A stretch of DNA of 64,000 bases from Micrasema longulum (taxonomy: Eukaryota; Arthropoda; Insecta; Trichoptera; Brachycentridae): positions 1 through 64,000 of the forward strand of contig JAGVSM010001236.1 in the NCBI GenBank assembly GCA_022494885.1. Reading direction: 5' to 3'. Under the pieces are notes generated by a model. It was not told where the DNA came from, searched no databases, and was given only the letters and a program-made list of their open reading frames with translations. Position numbers and translations under genes: made by a program. Shown one piece after another: positions 11,866 through 23,600 of the stretch. How positions within the stretch are numbered: the stretch's first letter is position 1; every line of letters begins with the position of its first letter.

Positions 11866-13625
11866 CTTCATCGGTAAATGTAGACGGTATAAACTAACAT
11901 CGATATTTATGTACGAAAATGTGTATTAAAATTCAAAGTATCTTCATCAGTAACCTGTGTTGAACACGTTTAGAAAAAAAAATGCAAACATATTGTATAA
12001 CTTTTCATACAAAAAACATAATTTTACTTTGTAGATAAAATAGAAGAAAAATTTTAACTTTCCATAGAATACAGGCCCTGAAGCATAAAACAAATCAATC
12101 GCCTTGCCACAATGTAATATGATTCCCTGCAATTGAGGAACCAACCCACGAATTAGACCGCTAGGAATATGCTTTTGATAAAGGTAAGAAATAATATCAT
12201 TAATAATTGTATAAAATGAGATCATTATTATTTTTGGTAGGTGTAGGTATCTTGATTGGCAACAAAACCATTTTTATTTTTCACCCACATTATCGTGGCA
12301 AGCTAATCCTTCTTACCAATAAACTAGTATAGTGAACCTGGGGCTTTCACTTATAAAATAAAATCATTTAATATCCAACACTATAAAGCAACCTTTGTGG
12401 ATATTTAGTTAGTCTTCAAATAAGAAGTTAAATATGTAGTTAGTCAAAGATAAATCAATATAAATGAAACAGAAGCAATTAAAATAAAATAAAACAAAAC
12501 TGGATTCATTAAAGTATTTATTTCAAAGACGGAGTACATAAAAAAGAAAAAATTTATGATATTTATAATAAAATAAGTAGAGGAATGTTACACCAATATC
12601 GTAGCTTATAATAAATTTATTTTCAAAATGCTAATTGTGATTAAACATGTCTAGTATTCATGAATTTATTTAATCATTTCTAAGGCAAGCATTTTATAAA
12701 TAAAATTGTGTGAGATTATTTTTTAACTTTGGTTACAATCTCCGTCCATGCTTAGGAAGGATTAGGGTGGGTAAAGACATTGAAATATTAAATCACACAG
12801 TAAAAAAAATATAGTAGAATACAGTAGACATATTTTTTACTTCAACAGAATGCATAAATCTAGTCAAGGTAAATTGAATTAAAATAAGCAATTCTATTAA
12901 TTCCAAAATACATTTTTCCACAAATAACTTCATTTTTTGTAGCTCATTTGAATATTAATTACAAAGAAGTAAAAGACACAATTTTGTGCTTATATTAATG
13001 ACAGAATAAATTAATTTATGTACAAGTTAAAAGATTACAGCTTAAATGTTACATAAATCATTTCATCTACAAGTGCCATTTAATATATATTATTTCTGAA
13101 TAGAATCATTACAATGTTTTATAAAATGTAAGTATGTATCAATATATTTACATAGTTTAAATTTAAATTTTATTTATTAGAATACGATGATAAAGGCAAA
13201 AATGATCAGATTATAATATTTTCAATAAGCTCTCTTTTAAAGGAAGAATTTTAAATGACATAGAAAGCATTTTAGCAGTAGGTATAGGAAAAGAAGTGGA
13301 CTGAGTTGCCATCAAAAAAAGGTTTTATGAGCGATTGTCACAATTCTTCTGCTTTAAATATTATGCTTTTAATAAACATCTGATATTTTACCAAAAAAAA
13401 TAAAAATATATATATCATAGAAACAAAATGCCTACATTAACCGTTTTAACTGATTTAGGTTAAAAATTACGAAAAATCTTCGTAAAATAAACAAAGAATT
13501 GATCATAATATTATGTCATTGTTATTATTTATATTGCAGAAATTTGTAAATATTCGATATAATGTCAACAGAGGAATGTTTGACACAGATTCTTTGGAAA
13601 TAAAATATTTAATAGTTACGATTTC

Positions 13626-13881
13626 AGGGGGTTAACTGCAAAACCGCCACTGTGCATGATCACTGTTTTTGGAAAGACTAACTAAACCAACAGCAAAAAT
13701 ACTGTTTCTTTTAAGTTCCATTTGCAACTTGTGCGTGGTATAACAGGTAGAGAAGAGACTATTCATTTTTAAGTTGAATGTGCACACTGAACTTAAAAGA
13801 AATAGTCATTTGACTTCTGGTTTTGTTGATCTTCCCATAAATATTGATTATGCAAAGTGGCGGTTTTGTATTTAACCCCCT
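13626..13881. mobile_element. Hairpin MITE, family F
   Basis: Ends are inverted repeats: GGGGGTTAACTGCAAAACCG at the left and CGGTTTTGTATTTAACCCCC at the right. Internal parts are also imperfectly inverted. A relative lies at 48,366-48,650. Confidence 0.7.
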
Positions 13882-16143
13882 CATTTATAGTTTAACTTTT
13901 TACCCCCTTCTAAATAAAAAAAAGTTGAAAAGGGTTTGCTTACTACGGTAACACTTTAAAAATAGCAGCTTGAAAAAGAATGTCATGACCTTGTCCTAAC
14001 CAATCACAAAACGTGCAATATATTACGGTGTTGCCAGCATTAGAATTAGAGTTACGGTTCTGATTTTACCAATGTCTACCCTTTTTTGTAAAGTTTATTA
14101 ATAACAGCATTGAATTGTTGTTTACATTTATGTATTATTTTAATAAAGATACATTTACAAACAGATATTATACTTAGGTATAATAAAGTACCTAGATGTT
14201 TTATTATGTGTATTATAAATACACTCACATCCATTTTAAATCTCATAAGTCATTATTTTTAATAGAGGAGGGAGGGCTACATTGGTCCAACAGTATATTT
14301 TTGAAGCCTGTTAATTTTTCCATGGTAGAAATATTAATGGATTACACAAAAAAACTTTGATAAGCTTATTACAATTTAACCTCCAGTCAAGAACAAATGA
14401 AAACATTTTGCGCCCCACAGTTCCCTACCCTGCCCTAATCTATACCTTTTTATTAAAATAAGTAGCAGTACATACTGCAAGAGCTGAAGATGTTCAATTC
14501 TAATTATTTTGTTCGTTAAGTAAAGTCTTTGGTTAATAGAATAGTCATAAGCATATATTATATTATATCATCACAACTTGTTTGGTAACTATTTGTATGA
14601 CAATCACATTACGCAAGACAGTGATGATATACTAAGTTAAAAATAATAATTGTTCTAGTTTAAAGTTTGAGAATTAAGCTAGTTAAATTAAAAGTAAATA
14701 TTATATATGATTTGGGCAGAATACTTAAAGCCTATTTAATCTCTTCACCAATCACTATAAAAATATATCATTTATACACACAAGCCCAGTATTTCATTAT
14801 AAAGTAGTGAATAACTGATAGTAAAATTATAATTACAGGCATCAGAATATAGTAAATAAAAAAATCTTATTCTCGCATTTTATGAATATCAAGTTTTCAA
14901 GAAATTTTTTCATTCGATCAGGTACCTAAAAAAGTTTTTTTCCATTGAATTTCATATGACTTGGTAAAATCTTGACAAATTTTCATAATACAACACAGCA
15001 ATATGCTGTCTCTGCGTGGTAGCATGCTCATTATTATCTGAAGGGTTACTGCAATACTGCGTAACTATCAGTTGAATTTTTTGGTAGGGATCCTAAAAAG
15101 CATTCTGTTTATATATTACTTACGATTTCAATCAACCAAAAATACCGCTGTAACGTCAGAAAAACTTTCATTATTTAGTGTGGAAAAATAGCTATAATTG
15201 AAAACTAACCACTCTTAGTCCCTGTAACAAATTTATGTCAGTAAAACATTTTTGTAAAAAAAAATAGGTTACGCGGGATTGCAGTATCACTAAAGAGATT
15301 AATTCATTTAATTCATTTTTTTAGTGAGTAATTTGTGTTTTTAAAATTTGATTTTTGAATAAATATTACTGATGCGGTTTTGGAATTTTAGTCAAATGCT
15401 AAGTTCTATCTATAAGGGCTGTTTAGTAAAAGGACATGTATTTAAAAAAAAATTGTTGAAAGATCATTCATTCATTAATTTGACCAAAAGTAAATTCCCA
15501 TTTTAAAGAACTTCCAATATATCAGTTATTCACAGCGTTAGAAATAATTTAGGAAATACCACTTTAAGCGATATTCTGGAAGGAATCACAATTTTTTCAA
15601 ATTCTCCCTATTTTTGAATTGAAACTTATCACATCTTTCCAGCCATAAATATACATTTTGTCAATTGATTAAACAATAAGTGATCAATCATGTTTTCATA
15701 GCTGCCACAGTGCAGTCATTGACATTAACAATTTAAAACATCTGCATTTGGAAGAAGCGGTATTCTTGAAAAAAGTTGTTCACAGTGACTAGTCGTTAGT
15801 TATAGAATGGACTCAATATTCAAAATAAAAATGTTAAATACATATTATTTATTACATTTGTTAGTAGTGCTTCAAAATAAATTCAAGTGGTCTCGTAAAA
15901 AAATGTGTAATTTAAAAAAAAAACATAAATTTGTTGACAAGCTTATCTAAACGAAATTTAAAATGCTATCAAAGAGAAAGATCTAATATAAGCACAGTAT
16001 TTTTCTACTGATCTGCGATTATAAAAATAATCATAAAAACTTTGGCTTTTACGGTAGACATTATTTTAAATATTCAATGAACTCTGCGGTGTTATAGAAT
16101 CGATTGATTAAAAAACTTTTTTAAATATTGGTTATTCAATGTT
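13882..16143. other. Intergenic, nothing recognised
   Basis: AT-rich sequence without an ORF or repeat I could assign. Confidence 0.4.
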
Positions 16144-16401
16144 TCGATGGTTCCTATGTATACTATCGAATCTGCATTTTGCGAGGTTTATAGAAGAGCA
16201 AAAACAAACCTTGATATTTTCTTAAAGAAGTTATCAGATACTGGAGAATTGCCAAACATGTATCTATCGTATTTCAATAGACACATGTTTGGCAATTCTA
16301 CAGTATCTGATAGCTTCTTAAAAAAGTTATCAAGGTTTATTTTTGCTCTCCCGTAAACCTCGCAAAATGCAGATTAGATGGTATACGTGGCAACCGTCGA
16401 T
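16144..16401. repeat. 258-bp near-perfect palindrome
   Basis: Two arms of about 118 bp around a loop of about 20 bp centred near 16,272. The left arm has TCTGCATTTTGCGAGGTTTA and GAATTGCCAAACATGT; the right arm has ACATGTTTGGCAATTC and TAAACCTCGCAAAATGCAGA. The 69-codon ORF through it is a by-product of the symmetry. Probably a MITE or foldback element. Confidence 0.85.
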
Positions 16402-17269
16402 TTATATGATGAGTTACAAATAACGACTACAATGTTTTATTTGAAATGATAGTTTTTATCAATTTTTGTTCACTGTATAGTGTATATATTTTATCAAACA
16501 TAAATTTATGGTGACAATATTGAATGCATCAAGTACATTTTGCTAAAACCAAATTAAATGTACCATTATTTTCATATACGTCGTAATTTGAAAATAAATT
16601 ATCCATATTCAATTTAAAAATAGATCATAGTAAAATAATAGATAATTTGTAAAGTGTTACATAAAATAAGTGACTTCAGTTATAAAAACTGTGAGATCCG
16701 TAACATTAAAATTACAAAAATAAAAATAATACTGAAAATAATTATTTGTTTTCGGAATTAAAAAGTTGAGTATTTAAACTATGATTTAATGCATTAGAAT
16801 ATTATAAAGCAAAAACAAATATTATGAATATTTAAGCAGTAGGAATATTTAAGCAGCTTGAAAGCAATTTACGCACAACTTAACCACGAGTGACGTAGAA
16901 AATACAAACATACAAAGTATAAGGTGGTCAAAACGTTATTATCCAAATAAATATTAGCCAAAATAAAGCTAATTAGAGTATGCTCTGAAAATGAAAAAAA
17001 AAAAAATCAACCTAGAGTTTGGGAGTATTTTTTAACACAAATGCTATTATTTTTTTTAATAGTTTCAGTTAATAATTTTATCTTTATTGATAGTTTTGTT
17101 TTGATATAACAGGCATTGTATTTATCCAATGCCATGGATAGTTACAATAAATTAATGATTGAATTTGATATTTGTAATTCATCGAGAAGGTTGAAGTGGT
17201 TTGGTTAAAACACTCACAATGTTTAGCGTGTTTTCATACGTACGGGGTTCTTTTTTTAAATGTCTGGTC

Positions 17270-17395
17270 AACTCACCGATTACAACTCATGGACGTCACG
17301 GGCGGAATAATTTGAAAATTACAAAACTTAAAAAAATCGCAGCAATGATAACATGATACATATATTTTTTTGGTTTAGTTTGATAGACTATTAAC
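17270..17395 (-). repeat. Repeat family D, partial
   Basis: Shares the CAAAACTTAAAAAAATCGCA block with the 6.9 kb copy and keeps GGACGTCA at 17,291-17,298. Confidence 0.55.
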
Positions 17396-19286
17396 AAATA
17401 AAATAAAAAACACGACTAAACTTCCACATTATTATTGAGATAATAATTTAATTTTGTAACTATAAAAAAAATTGGAAAAAAGTGATGGTGTGAAATATTT
17501 ACATTTCTAATATTATAGGAACAAAAGCGAAGTATGCAAGAAATATCTATGTAAAGTAAAAATTTTGATACAAAATCCGCATCATAGGAGTGCGACTTTT
17601 CAGAACAGAGCATCTTACAACACTTTAGAATGTTTTTAGGGCATACACAACAAAATAACGTATTAAAATAATACGCATTATGGTAACATAAGTCTTCATT
17701 TGAATTCACTAGAAAAACACAATCATTGAATATAAAAAAATGGTATAGTTAAACATGTAATAAATTCTGATCACTCTTTTTCGCAAATAAAAAACACTTG
17801 ACAGACTGTATTGATAATTGCATATTCCAACAAAATAATATTGGCAGATGGTAACACAATAAATTAATAGTGATGCTTCAAACTGTGTCAATGTAAAGGG
17901 AAATTTACAAGAGGGACCGTGTGCTGAGCGAGTAAACAACTCACAGACAGCCATTTGTGCCAAATTGGGTCATGAAAGGTGACTGCTGACAAATGTGAAT
18001 ATATTAAGTTGCATATTGTATTTTCAAATAATAAACACAAAATGTAATTCAAATTTCTGAGACTTAGCAAGTATTTATTGTGAAAAACCATTTTGATTTG
18101 CATATTTGGCAAGCATTTATTTTAATAACGATTTGGTAGTCGAGCGATTTTTGAGCACTGAAGAAATAATATAAATGAGATTACTCAATGAAGAATTTGT
18201 TATTGTAATGATATGTTTGTATAAACGAAATTATGCAAACTTTTTGTCGACGGTTTTAAAACTATTTTGAGTTAGTTGTGAAATCAGCATTAAAAAAATA
18301 TATTATATAATTTTTGTCAATTTTACAACTATTCCGCATGATATTCAATAAGATTCTATAATAATTTGATGAATTTAAAAGAAAGAAGAAAAAAATCAAA
18401 CCTGAATTATTGATTAGCTATGAAACCACATCTAGTTTGAATGTGAAGCTCATAAGAACAATATAATGTAAGCACAATGCAATTTTTACTGTACTTGCTA
18501 CACAATGTGTTACATTCAGATTAGTAGTATAATTGGCAATGAATAGCTACGGAAGTGACTACAGTGTTTGAAATACCAAGATTAAGGTAAATTAATTTAT
18601 GATTTTAATGATGAACTTACTGCGAGCTAAAAATGTACAAAAAAACATGTATTTATTTTTAGATAAAATTAACGATTTGTTTCTATTTCAGGTCTTAATT
18701 ATTGATAAATAAAAAAAATTGTAAATGAATTATTGTGGAAGTCGCTACCCCTGCTCTAACACATAAACAAATAACATTCAAAACAAAACTGGTGGCGACT
18801 ACAGGTTTAACTCAGTTTTGTATTAGCATAAATTATTTTTAAAAATATTTATGTATTTAAGGTGATAAAAAAAAAAAAAAATGAAACTAATTATTCTTTG
18901 ATGGCGCTTTTATAATTATTTATTGAAAAATGCCATTTCAACGTTTATTTTTAATGGAAATTTTACAAAACTTGGTATGAGGAAACTTTACACTATATTG
19001 ATGGTAACAAGTACCATAACAATATAATTTAGGTTCTTTCCACAAAATGGTGTACAAAACAAAAAAAATGATCATATTTTTCAGAAAGAATTTTTTTTCG
19101 CTTGAGAAAACTGTCAAAAATATCATTTTAGTTAAAAAATAAACCAAATATATTAGTTAAGTGTACCTGCAGGTAAAATAGTGATTGGAATTTATCACAA
19201 TTAAATCTCCTGTTTATTTGGCAAGCAAAACTAGCCAAACATGATAAGATTAAACAAGGATAAATGAGACAAAAATTAATTACATA
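17396..19286. other. Intergenic, nothing recognised
   Basis: AT-rich. Short antisense ORFs here have no recognisable domain. Confidence 0.4.
19213..19218 (-). terminator. Lrrk: Candidate poly(A) signal for Lrrk
   Basis: On the minus strand this is the first AATAAA I find below the stop codon, about 1.3 kb downstream. The inferred 3' UTR would span a GC-richer repeat-like block at 19.5-20.0 kb, so an earlier non-canonical signal is equally possible. Confidence 0.25.
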
Positions 19287-19394
19287 CTACAAGGCATATC
19301 GTCCTTAAGCTAACAACACTGCAATAAAATAAGCAGTTTTTTGTTATCCTGTAAAAATGACTTAGGCGGTGTTGTTAGCTAAGCGACGATATGT
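19287..19394. mobile_element. Small inverted-repeat element
   Basis: CATATCGTCCTTAAGCTAAC at the left is mirrored by GTTAGCTAAGCGACGATATG at the right, about 105 bp in all. Confidence 0.65.
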
Positions 19395-19514
19395 ACAATT
19401 AAAAATAAATTTTATAGATATTATCAATTTGAGTTATTTGACATAATATGGAAGGTTAGCTTTAAAACCAAAGAATTGACAATATTCACATTTACTGGTT
19501 TTGTATGACACAAC

Positions 19515-20005
19515 ATCAGCGCCATATCTAACGGGCTATAGGGCCCCGTCACACACACTAGGGACGGGAATATCCACGTTTGTAAATGAATATGAGCATG
19601 TTATTCTCCCTTCTCTTGTAAGCAAGTGTCTGGTTCTTTATGCACTGAACCTATGATAGGTCTGGCTCTGCACAGCACATGTCGACAGGAATAATTGACC
19701 ATAGAGTAACACACTTCTAGATATTATATATAACTAAACAATTTTTTACATTGTGTAGGTCATCACCATCAAGCCGTAAAGTTGGCAGGGCCGAACAGCG
19801 TTCTGGCTCGTAACGCCTAACCCGACGCAACGTCAGCTCGGACAAGTAAATAAACGTCGTACAGCGAAAGAATATGAACATTTCATTTTGGCATTTTGTG
19901 TCGCCCGTCCACCAGCTCCTCGCCAGTGTTCGCTATTGTAAATTCCTTCTGTACAAAATTGTAAGGATGTAACTCGTGTGTATCTACTCAATAAATAACT
20001 TCATT
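19515..20005. repeat. GC-richer block, possibly solo LTR
   Basis: Stands out from its surroundings by base composition. Its right part carries CTCAATAAATAACTTC, like an LTR polyadenylation region. I could not fix TG...CA ends or a target duplication. Confidence 0.3.
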
Positions 20006-20542
20006 TGTAATCCATCTTTCTCATTTAACCTCAAATCAATTCACGCACACCAATTCCATACAACATTAAAGTAAATTTTATAAGTTACATAAATATACAG
20101 TTTTATCTTCTGTATAGCGTTCATAAAAATTTGAACCTATTAACAATAAATACACACATTAAAATAATAAGTCTTCATTGGCATGTAAAACATAAAATTC
20201 AAACAAGCCGGTTTTTCATGGTACTAAACTCAAAAGAAAAAGTACTTGACATGTTTGGTGAAATATATTTTTAGGGCGATAACAAGATTTTTAAAGAAAT
20301 ATTAGGTTAAATAAACATTTCCAAATCTCAGCAGTAACCCATGCAAGATACAGAATATTAAACTACTGCTTTTGCAATGAATTTCGTCACATGATGTTAG
20401 GTTAGGTTAGATTAAGATTAGATTTCCATCAACCAAACCTTGATTACGCATTATATACACTGCAGAGCACTGAGGATGGTCATGGAAAGGCAAAGTACTG
20501 TTTCAGCAGCATCTTGGTTGAGTGGTGCAGGTACAAGGAGGA

Positions 20543-20626
20543 TCAGTTGGCTGCCCAGTGTTCAGCTCTCCACAGCAAGCAGTGCATCACCCCGGGACCC
20601 GGAGACACATTGGATACAACTGCAGA
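20543..20626 (-). CDS. Lrrk: Lrrk exon w50: last coding exon with stop
   Basis: TTTTAG acceptor, then SAVVSNVSPGPGVMHCLLWR and AEHWAAN followed by TGA (20,543-20,545). The LLWRAEHW end matches the short LLTW...HW tail of LRRK proteins. Joins w49 in phase 0. Confidence 0.93.
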   Translation of the reverse strand, partial: SAVVSNVSPGPGVMHCLLWRAEHWAAN

Positions 20627-23600
20627 CTAAAAAACATGTTATGTGGATGTTGCATATGTAATTTCCACTAATTTAAATTGTATATTTGTATATATTGTTT
20701 TATTGATATAAATTACAAAATTAAACAAGTTGGGACAAACAAAATTAAAAGTTACATCAATCAGGGAAGCTAATGACTACTATTGAACCCGATAATTATA
20801 TTCGAGTTATAAGAATCGAAGGTGAAGATGGTAAAACAGATATATATATATATATATATGGTGAGAATGAATGGTAACGAGGACGACCAATCAAGTTGAC
20901 AAAATGTTTAAAAATTCACAGCCAGGTTTTGGTCTGGAGCCGCCAACGGCCAGGATAGACCCGTGTGGCGGTCTATCCTCTCTGCCTACCCCGGCGGAAA
21001 TGGTGTCGTTGTAGTAGTAGAATTAGTTTGTGGTCTCGCGGCTAGTGTCGTGGACTCATGGATTCAAACCCCACTCTTGATTCCCATTTTCTAATAGTGA
21101 GTTATTTACAACTTAAATGGCCCTCAAAATTGTAATATCAGGGTAAATCAAATATTTTTCATTTAAAAAAAGCACGTAAAGTATAAAATCAAATTGAAAA
21201 ATAAAAAAAACTCAAAGTAGAAAAGAAAATCATAAATCTTACACTTAAAATATTTAATTAAGAATGTGTTTGTTCACTTGATTAAGTAACCTTGCACCAT
21301 TTATATGTCAATTTTATCAATACGATGTATTGTTGATTTTACCTTGTTTTTACTATAAAAATTTACCTGGTTAGATGTATCGGTGTACCGAGCTAATAGA
21401 CTTCTATATCCTCTTCCAAAGGTAGCTATTAATGGAGGCTCTTCTTCACCATCTTTTATTTGACCATCACAAGAATCTGTACCATCATTCGTGCTGTATG
21501 CCGGTAATGGAATAATAGCACGCACCTATTAAAAAACAAATATACATATCTAATTTGTTTTGACCACATTAAATCCAATAAAAATAAATTAGTAATAAAA
21601 AATATCTTTCAAATGACCTCTTCCTCATATGGCCTAAATATTGTGACAGGACGTAGAGTCTCTCTTTCGGCAATAATAATGCATCCCCACGTAGTTCCAA
21701 TATAAACATCTTCATTTAATACGGCTAAAGATGTCACCTGAAATTTAAACAAGAATAAATAAAAAAACATATACGTAGAGTGCCAATGTGATTATATGTC
21801 ATATATTATGCAAAAACAAAAAGTGCTGAATGTAAATTGTTACTGTTATGAATTTTACTCTTTACTTTTCTCAAAGTTAGGTATTTAATTGATCGTTTTT
21901 GATTAATCAGGGATGATATTAACAAATTAAAACAACAAAAAATATACCTAAAAATATATTACATATATTACGCAAAACCAAAAAGTGCTGAGAATGACAC
22001 TGAATGTAAATTATAACAGTTATGAATTTCACTCTTTATTTTTCTCAAAGTTAGATATCTGATTAATCAGGGATGATATCAACAAATTACAACAACGAAA
22101 AATATACCTGACATCTTCCAGGACTGAGGTGTTCTTCTATAGCTATGGACCGAAGGCTCTCAGAACACGGTACCAACTTGGAGCAGTCCAGTCGAGCGAG
22201 TACACATTTTTTCACAGCGTCCCACTGATAAATTACACAGCCTAGTGAGGAAAAAATACAGCATGAATTGACTGAACTGAAATATACAGTAAGAATTATG
22301 GTGAAAAAAGGAAAGAGTGTGATATCATGATGATGGCATAAATTTTTTGATCATAGGAATAACATTTTGTCATCATTCTAATCATTTGTCTAATCATTTG
22401 TCAGAGAAAACCTATATCTAAATAGCACTCATTACTTTCTCAAATCATGGTTGGAGAATCACTAAGTTCAAGAAAACTATGAAATGTTATTGTAATAATT
22501 GTTACGGATGTCAAAGGGAGCCTAGCGGCCCTTACTAAGGCCTAAAGTACCTAGTCATAAAAGGGACCTCGGTATACGTAAGCGAAGTACTCTCCCTCAA
22601 AAAATACATATATGTTACTTTTGGGAATAGTCTTCGCCATACCGAGGCGTTTGAAATATATGATAATCATTTCACAATCATTCCATTTAATATTTCTGTT
22701 TCGAATACCATTGTAGGAGCCATTTTCAGGGTAAACTATGTGACATAGTTTACCATGAAGATGGTTCCTACAATCCAACTTATGTAGGATCACCAAAAAC
22801 CTAGAAAAGACGATACATATTGATAACAGTAACTGTGAAAATCTAGGCACCTATTCATTATCTAGATCCATTCACATAGTAAATATTTTTGGTTGTTTCC
22901 TTCGCTGTCCATTTGATCCAACTTTGTGGACAATGTAAATCTCAGCTTTGCGTTCTGCAATGTTTCGAAATTTGTGCAATCATTATAGACAGATATACCA
23001 AAATATTTGCCTAAGAGATGAGATCAGATTTGGACAGCATTACGCCTACTTTCATTCGTCTTTTTCCAATCAAATTTCATAATTCTTACCAGGGTAGATG
23101 TAAGTGCAGACAGTGTTGTGAGAGGCGACCGCATGGAGCACGCGCGAGGAGGTTGTGGGGGACGTGGCGGGGCAGGGGAGCTCCCTCGCCCCCGCCGCCC
23201 CTAGCCCGGCCACCAGGCGGTACACCCAGAGGGCGCCGCCACTGCTACCGCCGCACCACAGCTCAGTACTGGGAAATTAAAGGGAATCAATTAATACTGA
23301 TGTTTATTGCTTATTACTTATTATCTCTGTCCAGGCGGATTCAAAATACAGTTCTGTGTGTTAAATAGAACTAGAATCCCGAACCAGTGCTTTTAACTAG
23401 ATGGTTGCTCTCAGGTAAAAATCCTGAATAAGGAAATCGAGTGGAGATAAGTTCGCCTCGTCGAGTAGTGGCTGGCGCATTTGCTTACCATACTCGAGGT
23501 CCCGGGTTCGATTCTTAGAAAGGTTGAAAGGAAATATTGATTAAGAAGGTGGTTCTTCACTGCAATATTTCATGTTCCTGGACTGGAACTTGAAATGTAA

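Larger units (their letters stand above)
9236..13625. other. Intergenic, no gene seen
   Basis: Long AT-rich stretch. It holds a degenerate TTTAATTTTAACT minisatellite at about 10,292-10,470 and a partial SINE A at 11,745-11,865. The remaining short ORFs have no motif I can name. Confidence 0.5.

Noticed and set aside
11947..12225. Minus-strand ORF of 92 codons with a fairly protein-like middle
   Set aside because: No motif recognised, no paired exon nearby, low-complexity C-terminal half.
16147..16356. Plus-strand ORF of 69 codons
   Set aside because: It runs through the palindrome; the residue pattern just mirrors the inverted arms.
20440..20661. Plus-strand ORF of 73 codons
   Set aside because: Antisense to the last Lrrk exon and 3' UTR.
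23018..23368. Plus-strand ORF of 116 codons rich in Arg/Pro
   Set aside because: Antisense of Lrrk exon w46.
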